Source: JACDAV01 sp964626755 (GTDB lineage Bacteria; Chloroflexota; Limnocylindria; Limnocylindrales; CSP1-4). From it: 64,000 nt of DNA. The stretch lies in NCBI GenBank assembly GCA_964626755.1, contig CAZVGO010000007.1, forward strand, positions 1-64,000. Reading direction: 5' to 3'. The position numbers and the translations under genes are program-made. Positions 7,215 through 16,032 of the stretch are shown in pieces; position 1 is the first letter of the stretch, and each line of letters opens with the position of its first letter. Below the pieces are notes generated by a model. The model was not told the origin of the DNA, did not search any database, and saw only the letters and a list, made by a program, of their open reading frames with translations.

Positions 7215-10200
7215 ATGACTTGTCCGCGATGCGGCACCGACAACCCGGAGGGAGCCCGGTTCTGCCTCGAGTGCGGCACCGCCCTGTCCGAGCTACCCCG
7301 TCAACAGCGCGAGGAACGCAAGGTCGTCAGCGTGGTCTTCGCCGACCTCGTGGGCTTCACGTCGCAGGCCGAGCGGATGGATCCCGAGGAGGTGCGAGCC
7401 GTCCTCCAGCCGTACCACGCGAGCGTGCGGGCCGACCTCGAGCGCTATAGCGGCACGGTCGAGAAGTTCATCGGCGATGCGGTGATGGCACTCTTCGGCG
7501 CCCCGGTCGCCCACGAAGACGACCCGGAGCGGGCGGTTCGAGCGGCCCTCGCGATCCGGGAGACGCTCAGAGGTGATGACCGACTCCATGTCCGGATCGG
7601 TGTCACCACGGGCGAGGCCCTCGTCGCCCTCGAGGCGAGGCCCGAGAGCGGGGAGGGAATGGCCGCCGGTGATGTCGTGAACACCGCCGCCCGACTCCAG
7701 GGAGCCGCGCCGGTGGACGGCATCCTCGTCGACGAGTCGACGTACCGGGCGACCTCGCGGGCGATCGACTACGGCGAGCATCCGGCCGTCGTCGTAAAGG
7801 GCAAGGCGGAGCCGGTCCGGGTCTGGGAGGCGACCGCCGCCCGGGCGCGCTTCGGGGTCGACGTGCGGCAGATTGGCCAGGCCCCGCTCGTGGGGCGGGT
7901 GGGCGAGCTGGAGCTGCTGGGGAACGCCCTTGCCCGTGCCCGCACCGAGCGCGAGCCGCAGCTGGTCACGCTCGTGGGCGTCCCCGGTATCGGCAAGAGC
8001 CGCATCGTCTGGGAGCTGTTCCAGCAGATCGATGCTGGGACGGAGCTCGTCGCCTGGCGCCAGGGGCGCTCTCTTCCATACGCCGAAGGGATCACGTTCT
8101 GGGCATTGGGCGAGATCGTGAAGGCCGAGACCGGGATCCTGGAAACCGACCTGGCGGCTGAGGCAGAGGTCAAACTGTCCCGCGCGGTCGGCGCACTGGC
8201 CGAGGAGGCGGCGGACAGGGAGTGGATCGAGCGCCACCTTCGTCCGCTCCTCGGGCTCGAGGCCGCCACGGAGCTTCATGGCGACCACAGGGGCGAGGCG
8301 TTCGCGGCCTGGCGGCGATTCATCGAGGCGCTCGCCGACCGGCGCCCTCTCGTGCTGATTTTCGAGGACCTCCACTGGGCGGACGACGGGCTCCTCGACT
8401 TCGTCGATCACCTCGTCGACTGGGCCACCGGCGTGCCTTTGCTGGTCGTGGCCACGGCCCGGCCGGAGCTGCTTTCCCGACGGCCGGGCTGGGGTGGCGG
8501 CAAGCAGAACGCCTCGACGGTCTCGCTGTCGCCCCTTTCGGACAGTGAGACGCAGAGCCTCGTGGGCTCCCTCGTCGAGCGGGCCGTCATGCCCGTATCG
8601 ATGCGCGAGGCCGTGCTGGAGCGCGCGCAGGGCAACCCCCTCTACGCGGAGGAGTTCGCCCGCCTCCTGTCCGAGCGTGGCCGGCTGGACGAGCTTCCGG
8701 AGAGTGTCCAGGGGATCATCGCGGCCCGTCTCGACGGGCTCTCCCGCGACGAGAAGGAGCTCCTCCAGGACGCGGCCGTCGTGGGGAAGGTCTTCTGGAG
8801 CGGGGCAGTGGCGGAGATGCGCGGGCGCGGGCGGACCGAGGTCGAAGGGCACCTCCACGGGCTGGAGCGCAAGGAGTTTGTCCGCCGCGAGCGGCGCTCG
8901 TCGCTCGCCGGGGAGACCGAGTACGCGTTCCGCCACATCCTCGTTCGGGACGTGGCCTACGGCCAGATCCCGCGCGGCGAGCGTGGGGAGCGTCATGCGA
9001 TGGCCGCCGGCTGGATCGAGTCGCTTGGCCGTCCGGCCGACCATGCGGAGCTTCTCGCCCAGCACTACCTGTCGGCGATCGAGCTGGCCCGAGCCGCGGG
9101 CCGGCCGACGGAGTCGTACGCCGACCGTGCGCGCACCACACTCCGCGAGGCCGGTGACAGGGCCACCGGCCTGAACGCCTTCGCGCCGGCGGCCCGCTAC
9201 TACCGCGCGGCCCTCGATCTCACGACGGCCGGCGATCCCGACAGGCCGATGCTCCTGTTTCGCTACGGCAAAGCATTGCGCGCCTCGGAGGAGTCAGGGT
9301 CCGAGATCCTGGCCGAGGCCGAGACGGCGCTGCGGGCGGAGGGCGACCGCGAGACGGCGGCCGAGGCCGCCGTCCTCCAGGGCGAGCTGGCCTGGTTCGC
9401 CGGCGACGGCGAGCGGGCGACCAACCACCTGGCGCGTGCGGCCGACCTGGTGGACGGCTTGCCGCCATCGGCGTCGAAGGCGTTCGTGCTCAGCGACCTC
9501 TCGCGTTTCCACATGCTGGCGGGGCGAACGGAGCAGGCGGTCGCGATCGGCGGGCAGGGGCTGGAGATCGCCGAAGCCCTCGGCCTCGACGAGGTCCGGG
9601 CCCATGCCCTCAACAACATCGGTTGCGCTCGGTGGGACCTGGATGGGGTGGCCGCGCTGGAATCTGCGCTCGAGATCGCCACCGCGATCAACTCGCCGGA
9701 AGCGGCCCGTGTCATGAACAACCTGGCGGGCCTCATGGAAGCACACGGGGACACCAAGCGGGCCTGGCAGCTCTGGCGCGACGGCCTGGCCTGGGCACGT
9801 GACCTCGGGAACGTGCCGGTCGGGCGCTTCATCTCCGGGGTGATCCCGACGATCGACTACGCGCAGGGACACTGGGACGAAGCCCGCCGCCAATTCGATC
9901 AGTTCATCGTGGACGCCGAGGCGGGTGGGGGACACGCCCAGGAACCCATCTGCCGAATCTTTCGAGGACGGATCCGATTCGCACGGGACGACATCGCCGG
10001 CGCGCTGGACGACGCCGAGCGGGGTCTGGCCGCCGCGCGTCGCATCGGGGACCCGCAGTCGATGATCCCGGCGCTCGGGTTCACGGCCTTTCTGCAGGTG
10101 GAGCTGGGCCGCGAGAGTGAGGCGAACAAGTCGCTCGATGAGATGTTCGAGTATCCCGACCCGGGGGGGACCTACGGCCCTGACATGGCCCTTGCGATGC

Positions 10201-10535
10201 ACAAGCTGGGGCGGCGCGACGTCGACCGTCTGGCGGCAACGGCGCCCGTGGGCAGATGGCGAGACCTTTTCTCCATGATCGCAGCGGCGAGGCTGGCAGA
10301 GGCTGCCGCCGTGGCTGACGAGCTTGGCCTCCGCCCGGCGACTGCCCTGCTCCGACTGCGTGCCGTCGAACCCCTCATCGCCGAGGGACGCGCCCGCGAC
10401 GCCCGGCCCCACCTGGCAAATGCGCTCGAGTTCTGGCGATCGGTCGGGGCGACACGATTCATCCGGGAGGCCGAAGAGCTTGCGAGACGTCTCGATGCCG
10501 CCAAGCCCAAGCGGGTGCGCACCGCGTCACGCTGA
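7215..10535 (+). CDS. Zinc-ribbon / class III adenylate cyclase / AAA ATPase / TPR regulator
   Basis: A 1106-residue multidomain signalling protein. A zinc ribbon has CxxC pairs at Cys3/6 and Cys17/20. The class III cyclase domain (about 35-190) has both metal aspartates (FADLVGFT D44, FIGDAVM D88), the adenine-selecting Lys84 and Asp153, and the transition-state pair Asn156/Arg160, so it should make cAMP. An AAA_16-type ATPase follows, with Walker A GVPGIGKS at 255-262 and a Walker B-like LIFEDLHWAD. About 400 residues of helical TPR-type repeats complete the protein. This architecture is known from actinobacteria and Chloroflexota as a putative ligand- or partner-gated cyclase; its stimulus is unknown. 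It is monocistronic. Confidence 0.92.
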   Translation: MTCPRCGTDNPEGARFCLECGTALSELPRQQREERKVVSVVFADLVGFTSQAERMDPEEVRAVLQPYHASVRADLERYSGTVEKFIGDAVMALFGAPVAHEDDPERAVRAALAIRETLRGDDRLHVRIGVTTGEALVALEARPESGEGMAAGDVVNTAARLQGAAPVDGILVDESTYRATSRAIDYGEHPAVVVKGKAEPVRVWEATAARARFGVDVRQIGQAPLVGRVGELELLGNALARARTEREPQLVTLVGVPGIGKSRIVWELFQQIDAGTELVAWRQGRSLPYAEGITFWALGEIVKAETGILETDLAAEAEVKLSRAVGALAEEAADREWIERHLRPLLGLEAATELHGDHRGEAFAAWRRFIEALADRRPLVLIFEDLHWADDGLLDFVDHLVDWATGVPLLVVATARPELLSRRPGWGGGKQNASTVSLSPLSDSETQSLVGSLVERAVMPVSMREAVLERAQGNPLYAEEFARLLSERGRLDELPESVQGIIAARLDGLSRDEKELLQDAAVVGKVFWSGAVAEMRGRGRTEVEGHLHGLERKEFVRRERRSSLAGETEYAFRHILVRDVAYGQIPRGERGERHAMAAGWIESLGRPADHAELLAQHYLSAIELARAAGRPTESYADRARTTLREAGDRATGLNAFAPAARYYRAALDLTTAGDPDRPMLLFRYGKALRASEESGSEILAEAETALRAEGDRETAAEAAVLQGELAWFAGDGERATNHLARAADLVDGLPPSASKAFVLSDLSRFHMLAGRTEQAVAIGGQGLEIAEALGLDEVRAHALNNIGCARWDLDGVAALESALEIATAINSPEAARVMNNLAGLMEAHGDTKRAWQLWRDGLAWARDLGNVPVGRFISGVIPTIDYAQGHWDEARRQFDQFIVDAEAGGGHAQEPICRIFRGRIRFARDDIAGALDDAERGLAAARRIGDPQSMIPALGFTAFLQVELGRESEANKSLDEMFEYPDPGGTYGPDMALAMHKLGRRDVDRLAATAPVGRWRDLFSMIAAARLAEAAAVADELGLRPATALLRLRAVEPLIAEGRARDARPHLANALEFWRSVGATRFIREAEELARRLDAAKPKRVRTASR

Positions 10536-10550
10536 AGTCAGGAGCGGGTG

Positions 10551-11177
10551 TCAGCCGGGGGGTTCGTGTCGGTCTCCGGGTGCGCCATGGACGCCTGCCT
10601 CGTACGAGCGCCGGTCGACCCGGCGCAGGCGGCGGACCGAGGTGGGAGGCACGACCGTCGTGTGCCTCACGTCCTCGAGGTAGTTGACGATCGGCCAGAG
10701 ATCGTCCTCGGACGTCATCCACCCGATCCGGTCGAACTGGGCCAGCGAGATCGGCCGTGAGTACGACCGCAGGGTCCGCTCGCCGTCCCAGTTGTAGTAG
10801 TGATCGAAATACGACATGACGAGCTCGCGGATCGTGCGGTAGACGGGCGAGCGGAAGCGAAGGCCGGCGAATTTCGAGATCGCGACCGAGCCCCACAGCT
10901 CCTTGTCGCGGAACACCGCGAGGACGTGATCGTCGTCCCGCACGGCGACGAGGTCGACGAGGAGCGGCGGCCGCCCGTTCACCCGCAACGCCGCCGCGGC
11001 GAGGAACGCGCCCTCGGCGCAGTGGGCGGTCTCGTCGCGGAGGACGCGGCGGGGCGAACGGAGCGTGTCACCGTCGGGCTCGAGGTTGTACTGGATCCCG
11101 TCGAGGTAGGCCTGGATCTTCTGCGGCGTCGACAGCCGACGCAGGGCCGCCAGCTCGGTCCGGGTCAGGCCGTACAC
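10551..11177 (-). CDS. Transglutaminase-like cysteine-protease-fold protein
   Basis: A 208-residue protein resembling small transglutaminase-like proteins. It has a buried cysteine in AHCAEGAFLAAAAL (Cys53), then PPLLVDL and DDDHVLAVF (His84), the spacing expected for the Cys and His of the fold. A third catalytic residue is not certain. The C-terminal half carries an aromatic segment (SYFDHYYNW) and a basic tail. The start is GTG 11177, which lies 6 bp after a TAGGAT hexamer. It is convergent with the cyclase gene (15-bp gap). The activity is untested; hydrolase or peptide-processing roles are guesses. Confidence 0.65.
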   Translation of the reverse strand: MYGLTRTELAALRRLSTPQKIQAYLDGIQYNLEPDGDTLRSPRRVLRDETAHCAEGAFLAAAALRVNGRPPLLVDLVAVRDDDHVLAVFRDKELWGSVAISKFAGLRFRSPVYRTIRELVMSYFDHYYNWDGERTLRSYSRPISLAQFDRIGWMTSEDDLWPIVNYLEDVRHTTVVPPTSVRRLRRVDRRSYEAGVHGAPGDRHEPPG

Positions 11178-11183
11178 GATCCG

Positions 11184-11189
11184 ATCCTA
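11184..11189 (-). promoter_or_regulatory. -10 element TAGGAT, leaderless start of 10551-11177
   Basis: On the minus strand TAGGAT is followed by 6 nt and then the GTG start at 11177. There is no ribosome site and no recognisable -35. Confidence 0.5.
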
Positions 11190-11251
11190 TCAACCGGGGA
11201 CCCGCGAAGGCCGCATGATGCCCGCGTGAACACCGATCCGAGGGCTGCCGC

Positions 11252-13351
11252 GTGCTGATCGGCGCGATCCTGCTCGGGCTCGTCCTGGGGCTGCTCGCCG
11301 GGGGCAACATCTGGAACCTGGCGGCGGTCCGCCTCCGGTGGATCGGCGTCCTGCTGCTCGCCGTCGTCGTCCGGTTCGGGACGGAGGCGGCGATCGGCAA
11401 CGGGATTGCGCTCGCCGAGCAGCTCCGCCTGCCGCTGTTCGGCGGCGCCTACGCGCTGCTCCTCGCGGGGCTGTGGGCGAACCGGGCCCATCCGGGGATG
11501 ACCCTTGCGTTCGTCGGCATCCTCGCCAACCTGATTGCGATCACCCTGAACGGCGGCCGGATGCCGATCTGGGAGCCGAGCCTCCTCGCGGCCGGCCTCA
11601 CCCCGGACGACGCCCGCACCGTCTTCCACACGCTCCTGGCAGCGGACCTCAACGCCGACTTCCTCCTCCGTGCCGGTCCGCTCGCCGACGTCATCCCGAT
11701 CCCGCTGCCGTTCGTCCGCAACGTCGCCTCCGTCGGCGACCTGTTCCTCGGGGCGGGCCTTGCGTTCTTCCTGTTCGCGACGGTCGTCCGCTCACCCAGC
11801 GAGGTCGACGAGGACGAGCGCGAGCTGGCTCGTCGCCGGGCGGAGCTTCTCGCCGGAGCGGCGGGTGTCCGACGCCACCGGATGACGGGCGGCACGAGCC
11901 TCGCTCCGGGGCTCGCCGAGTCGGCGACGCTCGAGCGGCCACTGGTCGGCGGGAGCCAGGTCGCCGGGCTCGCCGGGCCATCGATCGCGCCCAACGAGGC
12001 GCTGCCCGAACCGCTCTGGGACACGGCGGTCACGCCGGATGTCGCGCCGGCGCCATCAGTCGTGCCGGCGCCATCAGTCGTCGCGGCGGCGCCACCGGCC
12101 GTCGCCGCCGAGCCGGCGCGCCGCCACCCATACGTCCGGCTCGCCCTCAACGGCTCCTTCTCCGCGCTGTGGGCGGGCCAGCTGATCAGCCTCTTCGGCG
12201 ATCGGGTCCATCAGATCGCCTTGGCGTTCCTCGTGCTGGGCCTGACGAACAACTCTCCAATCGCCCTCGGTGCGGTGTTCTTCGCGGCCACCCTGCCCAA
12301 TCTCCTCTTCAGCCCAATCGCCGGGGCGTTCGTCGACCGCTGGGACCAGCGTGAGGTGATGATCGTCAGCGACCTCCTCCGGGCGGCGCTCGTCCTGCTG
12401 ATCCCGATCGCCGCGATCACGAACCTGCTGCTCGTCTTTCCGCTCGCGTTCCTCATCACTACCGTCTCGATCTTCTTCCGGCCGGCCCGCGTTGCCGTCC
12501 TCCCCCGGATCGTCCGCGACGACGAGCTCCTCACCGCCAACTCCGCGCTCTGGATCGGGGAAACGCTCGCGGACATCGTGGGCTACCCGCTGGCCGGGCT
12601 CTTTGTGTGGTTCCTCGGGCCCGCGCTGCCGCTCGCGTTCTGGATCGACGCAGCGACGTACGCCGCGTCGGCGGCGCTCATCTGGACGATCGTCGTCCCG
12701 CCGGTCCAGCGGGCCGCGGGCGAGGCCGAAGCAGCCAGGGGCAGCTTGCTCGGCGAGATGCGGCAGGGCTGGCAATTCCTCCGACGCGACCAGATCCTCT
12801 TCGCGAACACGCTCCAGGCGACCGTCGCCCAGTTCACGCTGGGAATCCTCATCGCGCTGATGGCCATCTACGCGAAGGACGCGATTGTCGGCACGCCGTT
12901 CGGGCCGGAGGCAGTGCTCGGATTCCTCGAGACCGGGATCGGAATCGGAGGGCTCGTCGGCGGGGCCGTGGTGGGGCTCATTGGCGGGCGATTCCCGAAG
13001 GGCCGGATGATCATCCTGGGCTATGCCGCGTGCGGGGCCTTTGTTGCTTTGCTCGGCGTGACGAACCAGCTGCCGGTCGCCTTCGGGTTGCTGGCGGGCG
13101 CCGGGGTCGCAAACATGGTCTTCGTGATCCCGAGTCAGACGCTCTTCCAGCAGCGCACCCCGGCCGAGCTGATGGGCCGCGTCGTCAGCTTCCGGTTCTC
13201 GCTCGTGTCCGGGGCGATGACGTTCGCGATGGTGATCGGCGGCGTCCTCGCGGCTCAGATCGGCGTGGCGACGGTCCTCGGGCTGTTCGGGCTCCTGACA
13301 CTGATCGCGGGCCTGGCCGGGATGCTCGTGCCGGCGGTCCGGGACGCCTAG
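11252..13351 (+). CDS. DUF5317 - MFS transporter fusion
   Basis: A 699-residue membrane protein with two parts. Residues 1-190 look like DUF5317: about five hydrophobic segments and the signature ALNGGRMP-like stretch (NGGRMPIW at 100-107). A linker of about 100 residues follows, rich in Ala, Pro and Val, with a short internal repeat (VPAPSVV). Residues 290-699 form a complete MFS permease of the EntS/MFS_3 type, with FFRPARVAVLPRIV and an AGLIW-like second half. The substrate is unknown. The start is GTG 11252, with GAGGG eight bases before it. It probably shares a transcript with the lipoprotein gene 15 bp downstream. DUF5317 is usually a stand-alone protein, so the fusion is notable. Confidence 0.85.
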   Translation: MLIGAILLGLVLGLLAGGNIWNLAAVRLRWIGVLLLAVVVRFGTEAAIGNGIALAEQLRLPLFGGAYALLLAGLWANRAHPGMTLAFVGILANLIAITLNGGRMPIWEPSLLAAGLTPDDARTVFHTLLAADLNADFLLRAGPLADVIPIPLPFVRNVASVGDLFLGAGLAFFLFATVVRSPSEVDEDERELARRRAELLAGAAGVRRHRMTGGTSLAPGLAESATLERPLVGGSQVAGLAGPSIAPNEALPEPLWDTAVTPDVAPAPSVVPAPSVVAAAPPAVAAEPARRHPYVRLALNGSFSALWAGQLISLFGDRVHQIALAFLVLGLTNNSPIALGAVFFAATLPNLLFSPIAGAFVDRWDQREVMIVSDLLRAALVLLIPIAAITNLLLVFPLAFLITTVSIFFRPARVAVLPRIVRDDELLTANSALWIGETLADIVGYPLAGLFVWFLGPALPLAFWIDAATYAASAALIWTIVVPPVQRAAGEAEAARGSLLGEMRQGWQFLRRDQILFANTLQATVAQFTLGILIALMAIYAKDAIVGTPFGPEAVLGFLETGIGIGGLVGGAVVGLIGGRFPKGRMIILGYAACGAFVALLGVTNQLPVAFGLLAGAGVANMVFVIPSQTLFQQRTPAELMGRVVSFRFSLVSGAMTFAMVIGGVLAAQIGVATVLGLFGLLTLIAGLAGMLVPAVRDA

Positions 13352-13366
13352 CGACCGGAGAGGCCA

Positions 13367-14650
13367 GTGTCGAGCCTGACGCTTGCGTCTCGCGATCCAA
13401 CTGCGGCCCGCCCTGGCGCGCAGCAGCGCCCTGTCCCTAGCCGCATCGGTCGCCTCGGGCTGGTCGTGCGCGCAACGCTGCCGTGCGTCGCGCTGCTCGT
13501 CGCAGCCGCTTGCCTCGCGCCAAGCCCGAAACCAGGCCCAACTCAACGAACGGACCCGCCAGCCGTCACGGGCTCACCGTCCCCCTCGTTGACATCGCCG
13601 GATCCCAACACACCGTTCGATGAGCTGGCTTGGTATCAGGTCGACCGTATTCACGACACAAAGGGCAACGAGACACGCATCCTTTACGTTGGCTCGCTCG
13701 ACGGATCGTTGCTTGCCGAGGTCACCTTGACGAGTACGGGTCCCGGCCAGAGCCAGGCCAGCGAGTTGCTCGACCTGGTCTACCCCCACGCGGCCGGCTT
13801 CCATGGCGGCGGCGTCCTCGTCTGGGGTCGCGAGCAGGCGACGGCATCACTTGAGGTATTCCGTCCAGGGACGGGGTTCGAGCCCCTTCTGGCGAACATT
13901 GACGGCGTTGTTCAGGTGGCCACGGCCGATGCCGATCTCCGGTGGGTCTTCTACGTGACGACCGATCCAGGCACGCTGAAACCGAACGGATTGTGGGCAA
14001 GGGAGGTAGGTGGGTCCAACCGACCCACTCGCCTGCCGTTCGACTTCCCCGGACGCAGGCCGTCTCAGTACCGCCTTGCTGCCACCGCCGATGGCTCGAT
14101 CGTGGCGATACAGCCGATGCCCGCCGGTGCCGTGACGCTCATCGATGTCCGAACTGCTCACTCCCGCAACGTGGAGTCGGGCGGGGCAATGCTCGGGTTC
14201 GTGCAGAACAGGCTGGTCGCGCTCGGCCCCTCATCGGATACAGCAGCCGGCCGACCCGTGTTTGCATACGCGCGGGACGGGCAGGGTGTTGTCGTCGCCG
14301 ATCACGTCGACGCCGCACAGATCGTTCCGGGCCGGAAACCGTGGATAGCCGTGATGCGGATCACGCCAGAGGACCCGCGCCACTACGAGATCAGCCTGGT
14401 CGATCTCATGACAGGCGCGTCCAGCCTTGTCTACCGGCATGAGGGTCCGGACATAGCCCCGATGCTGGCGGCCTTTGAGCGAACTGCCATGGGTGCTCAG
14501 TTGCCACCCGACACTGCCCTCCTGGCCGACTCCTTTGGGGCGTTCATCGACCAGCATCACGGGGGCGACCCGCCGCCGGAGAGCTTTCCGCAGCTGCTGG
14601 ATCTTGGCTCGCGGCAGGTCCGCCGGCTCGGTCCGGATCAGGCTCCGTAG
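13367..14650 (+). CDS. Putative secreted lipoprotein, unknown function
   Basis: A 427-residue protein starting at GTG 13367 behind GGAGAGG. A basic N-region of about 30 residues is followed by a hydrophobic core and LVAAAC, a weak lipobox (Ala instead of Leu/Val/Ile at -3). A Pro/Ser/Thr-rich spacer (residues 50-80) comes next. The rest is soluble and beta-rich, with repeated DG/G-turns, consistent with a beta-propeller-like extracellular domain, but I recognise no family. Codon use includes more AT-ending codons than the neighbours. It lies 15 bp after the DUF5317-MFS gene and may be co-transcribed with it. Confidence 0.65.
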   Translation: MSSLTLASRDPTAARPGAQQRPVPSRIGRLGLVVRATLPCVALLVAAACLAPSPKPGPTQRTDPPAVTGSPSPSLTSPDPNTPFDELAWYQVDRIHDTKGNETRILYVGSLDGSLLAEVTLTSTGPGQSQASELLDLVYPHAAGFHGGGVLVWGREQATASLEVFRPGTGFEPLLANIDGVVQVATADADLRWVFYVTTDPGTLKPNGLWAREVGGSNRPTRLPFDFPGRRPSQYRLAATADGSIVAIQPMPAGAVTLIDVRTAHSRNVESGGAMLGFVQNRLVALGPSSDTAAGRPVFAYARDGQGVVVADHVDAAQIVPGRKPWIAVMRITPEDPRHYEISLVDLMTGASSLVYRHEGPDIAPMLAAFERTAMGAQLPPDTALLADSFGAFIDQHHGGDPPPESFPQLLDLGSRQVRRLGPDQAP

Positions 14651-14699
14651 AGCTTGGGCTCGGCGACGGGCATCTCGGGTCAAACCGATTTCCCTCCGG

Positions 14700-14705
14700 T
14701 ACACT
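14700..14705 (+). promoter_or_regulatory. -10 element TACACT upstream of 14766-15332
   Basis: A TACACT hexamer 60 bp before the start codon, with no clear -35. The transcript would carry a leader of about 54 nt containing the GGGAGGAG ribosome site. Confidence 0.35.
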
Positions 14706-14765
14706 GGCGCCCGCGCGCGGCCCGGGCTGCCCCCGGCGCTACCGCGGGAGGAGACCCACCACAGG

Positions 14766-15332
14766 ATGACCGAACGACCTGACGGCGCGCCGGAAGATCC
14801 GCGCACCGATGAGGACGGCCCGACCGAGGCTGATCCCGAGGTGCAGGCTACCGAGACCGAAGCCGAGGCTGTCGAGGCCGAGCCCGAGGCCGCCGACGAC
14901 GAAGAAACCCAGACCATCCCCGTGCCGGTCATGGCGCCCCCACCTCCTCCGCCGAGTGCGCCGGTCCGTGAGGAGCGCGCCGCCCGCCGGCCGGAGCGCG
15001 CACCAGTCGCCGCTCCCGCGCCGTCGCCGTCCGACGTGGCGGTCCACGTCACCGACCGTGCGTCGAAGGTCTTCGTCATCGGCTCCGTGCTGGTGTTCCT
15101 GCTGATCGTCCTCAACGGCGTCTTCTTCGGGGTCGGCGGCGCGCTGAGTCCGGTGCCAACTCCAACCCCGCGCCCGAGCCCGACCGCAACGCCCAGCGGC
15201 TCCCCTGCTCCAAGCGGCTCGCCGGCCGCCTCTGGCTCACCCTCCGCAAGCGGATCCCCGGCCGCGAGCGGGTCGCCTGCGCCGAGCACACCCGCGAGCC
15301 CTGCCCCCAGCGCGAGTCCCGCTCCGTCCTGA
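14766..15332 (+). CDS. Single-pass membrane protein with acidic N-tail and Gly-Ser-Pro-Ala repeat tail
   Basis: A 188-residue protein starting at ATG 14766 behind GGGAGGAG. Residues 1-50 are strongly acidic. They are followed by a PPPPPP run, a basic patch and one membrane helix (about 104-128, VFVIGSVLVFLLIVLNGVFF). The C-terminal 60 residues are Pro/Ser/Ala/Gly only, with imperfect SGSPAA units, and lie outside the cell if the acidic part is cytoplasmic. No enzyme domain is present. It could be a surface stalk or anchor. The name-giving features are seen directly; the function is unknown. The repeat DNA (about 15190-15325) may vary in length between strains. Confidence 0.7.
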   Translation: MTERPDGAPEDPRTDEDGPTEADPEVQATETEAEAVEAEPEAADDEETQTIPVPVMAPPPPPPSAPVREERAARRPERAPVAAPAPSPSDVAVHVTDRASKVFVIGSVLVFLLIVLNGVFFGVGGALSPVPTPTPRPSPTATPSGSPAPSGSPAASGSPSASGSPAASGSPAPSTPASPAPSASPAPS

Positions 15333-15357
15333 CGTCGGGTCCGGCGCAGGGGCGGGG

Positions 15358-15363
15358 TATTCT
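15358..15363 (+). promoter_or_regulatory. -10 element TATTCT, leaderless start of pcm
   Basis: TATTCT is followed by 6 nt and the ATG at 15370. Transcription would start at or next to the start codon. Confidence 0.5.
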
Positions 15364-15369
15364 CCGAGG

Positions 15370-16032
15370 ATGCATGAGGCGCGCGGGGCCAGGTCGGAGG
15401 CGGCCCGCGCGGAGATGGTCACGAGGCAGCTCCGCGGTCGCGGGATCGCAGACGAGCGCGTGCTCGCGGCGATGGGCGAGCTCCCGCGGGAGGCCTTCAT
15501 CGCGGACGCGCGGCGGGACTACGCCTACGTCGACGGCGCCCTGCCGATCGCGGCGGGACAGACCATCAGCCAGCCCTACGTCGTCGCCCGGATGACCGAG
15601 ATGCTCCGGCCAAAGCCCGGCGACCGGGTGCTCGAGATCGGGACCGGATCCGGCTACCAGGCCGCGGTGCTTGCGAAGCTCGGGGCGAACGTTGTCAGCT
15701 TCGAGCGCCAGCCCGAGTTGGCCGCGAGCGCCCGCGAGAACCTCGAGCGGCTCGGGCTCGGCGACAGGGTCGATGTCCGACTCGGGGACGGCAGCGCCGG
15801 CGACCCCGAGGGCGGCCAGTACGACGGGATCATCGTGACGGCGGCGGCGCCTCGTGTCCCCGAGCGCCTGCTCGAGCAGCTGAAGGACGGCGGCCGGATG
15901 GTGATCCCGGTCGGGCCGCGTGACCACCAGGACCTGCTCCTGATTGAGCGCCACGGCAACGATTTGACGGAGCGCTCGGACGGGCCGGTCGTGTTCGTTC
16001 CGCTCGTCGGCGAGGGCGGCTACCCGGACTAG
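15370..16032 (+). CDS. pcm: Protein-L-isoaspartate O-methyltransferase
   Basis: Repairs damaged aspartyl and asparaginyl residues by methylating L-isoaspartate with S-adenosylmethionine in the cytoplasm. The 220-residue length is normal. The family's GQTISQPY motif (63-70), SAM motif I VLEIGTGSGYQ (87-97) and the post-II motif YDGIIVTAAAP are all present. The start at ATG 15370 fits the adjacent TATTCT element. The stop codon shares a CTAG tetranucleotide with the stop of the convergent toxin gene (16029-16032). Confidence 0.95.
   Translation: MHEARGARSEAARAEMVTRQLRGRGIADERVLAAMGELPREAFIADARRDYAYVDGALPIAAGQTISQPYVVARMTEMLRPKPGDRVLEIGTGSGYQAAVLAKLGANVVSFERQPELAASARENLERLGLGDRVDVRLGDGSAGDPEGGQYDGIIVTAAAPRVPERLLEQLKDGGRMVIPVGPRDHQDLLLIERHGNDLTERSDGPVVFVPLVGEGGYPD

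Noticed and set aside
15190..15330. Gly/Ser/Pro/Ala repeat region as a CRISPR or satellite array
   Set aside because: The units are imperfect, about 12-15 bp, and in frame within a membrane-protein gene, so they are coding repeats.
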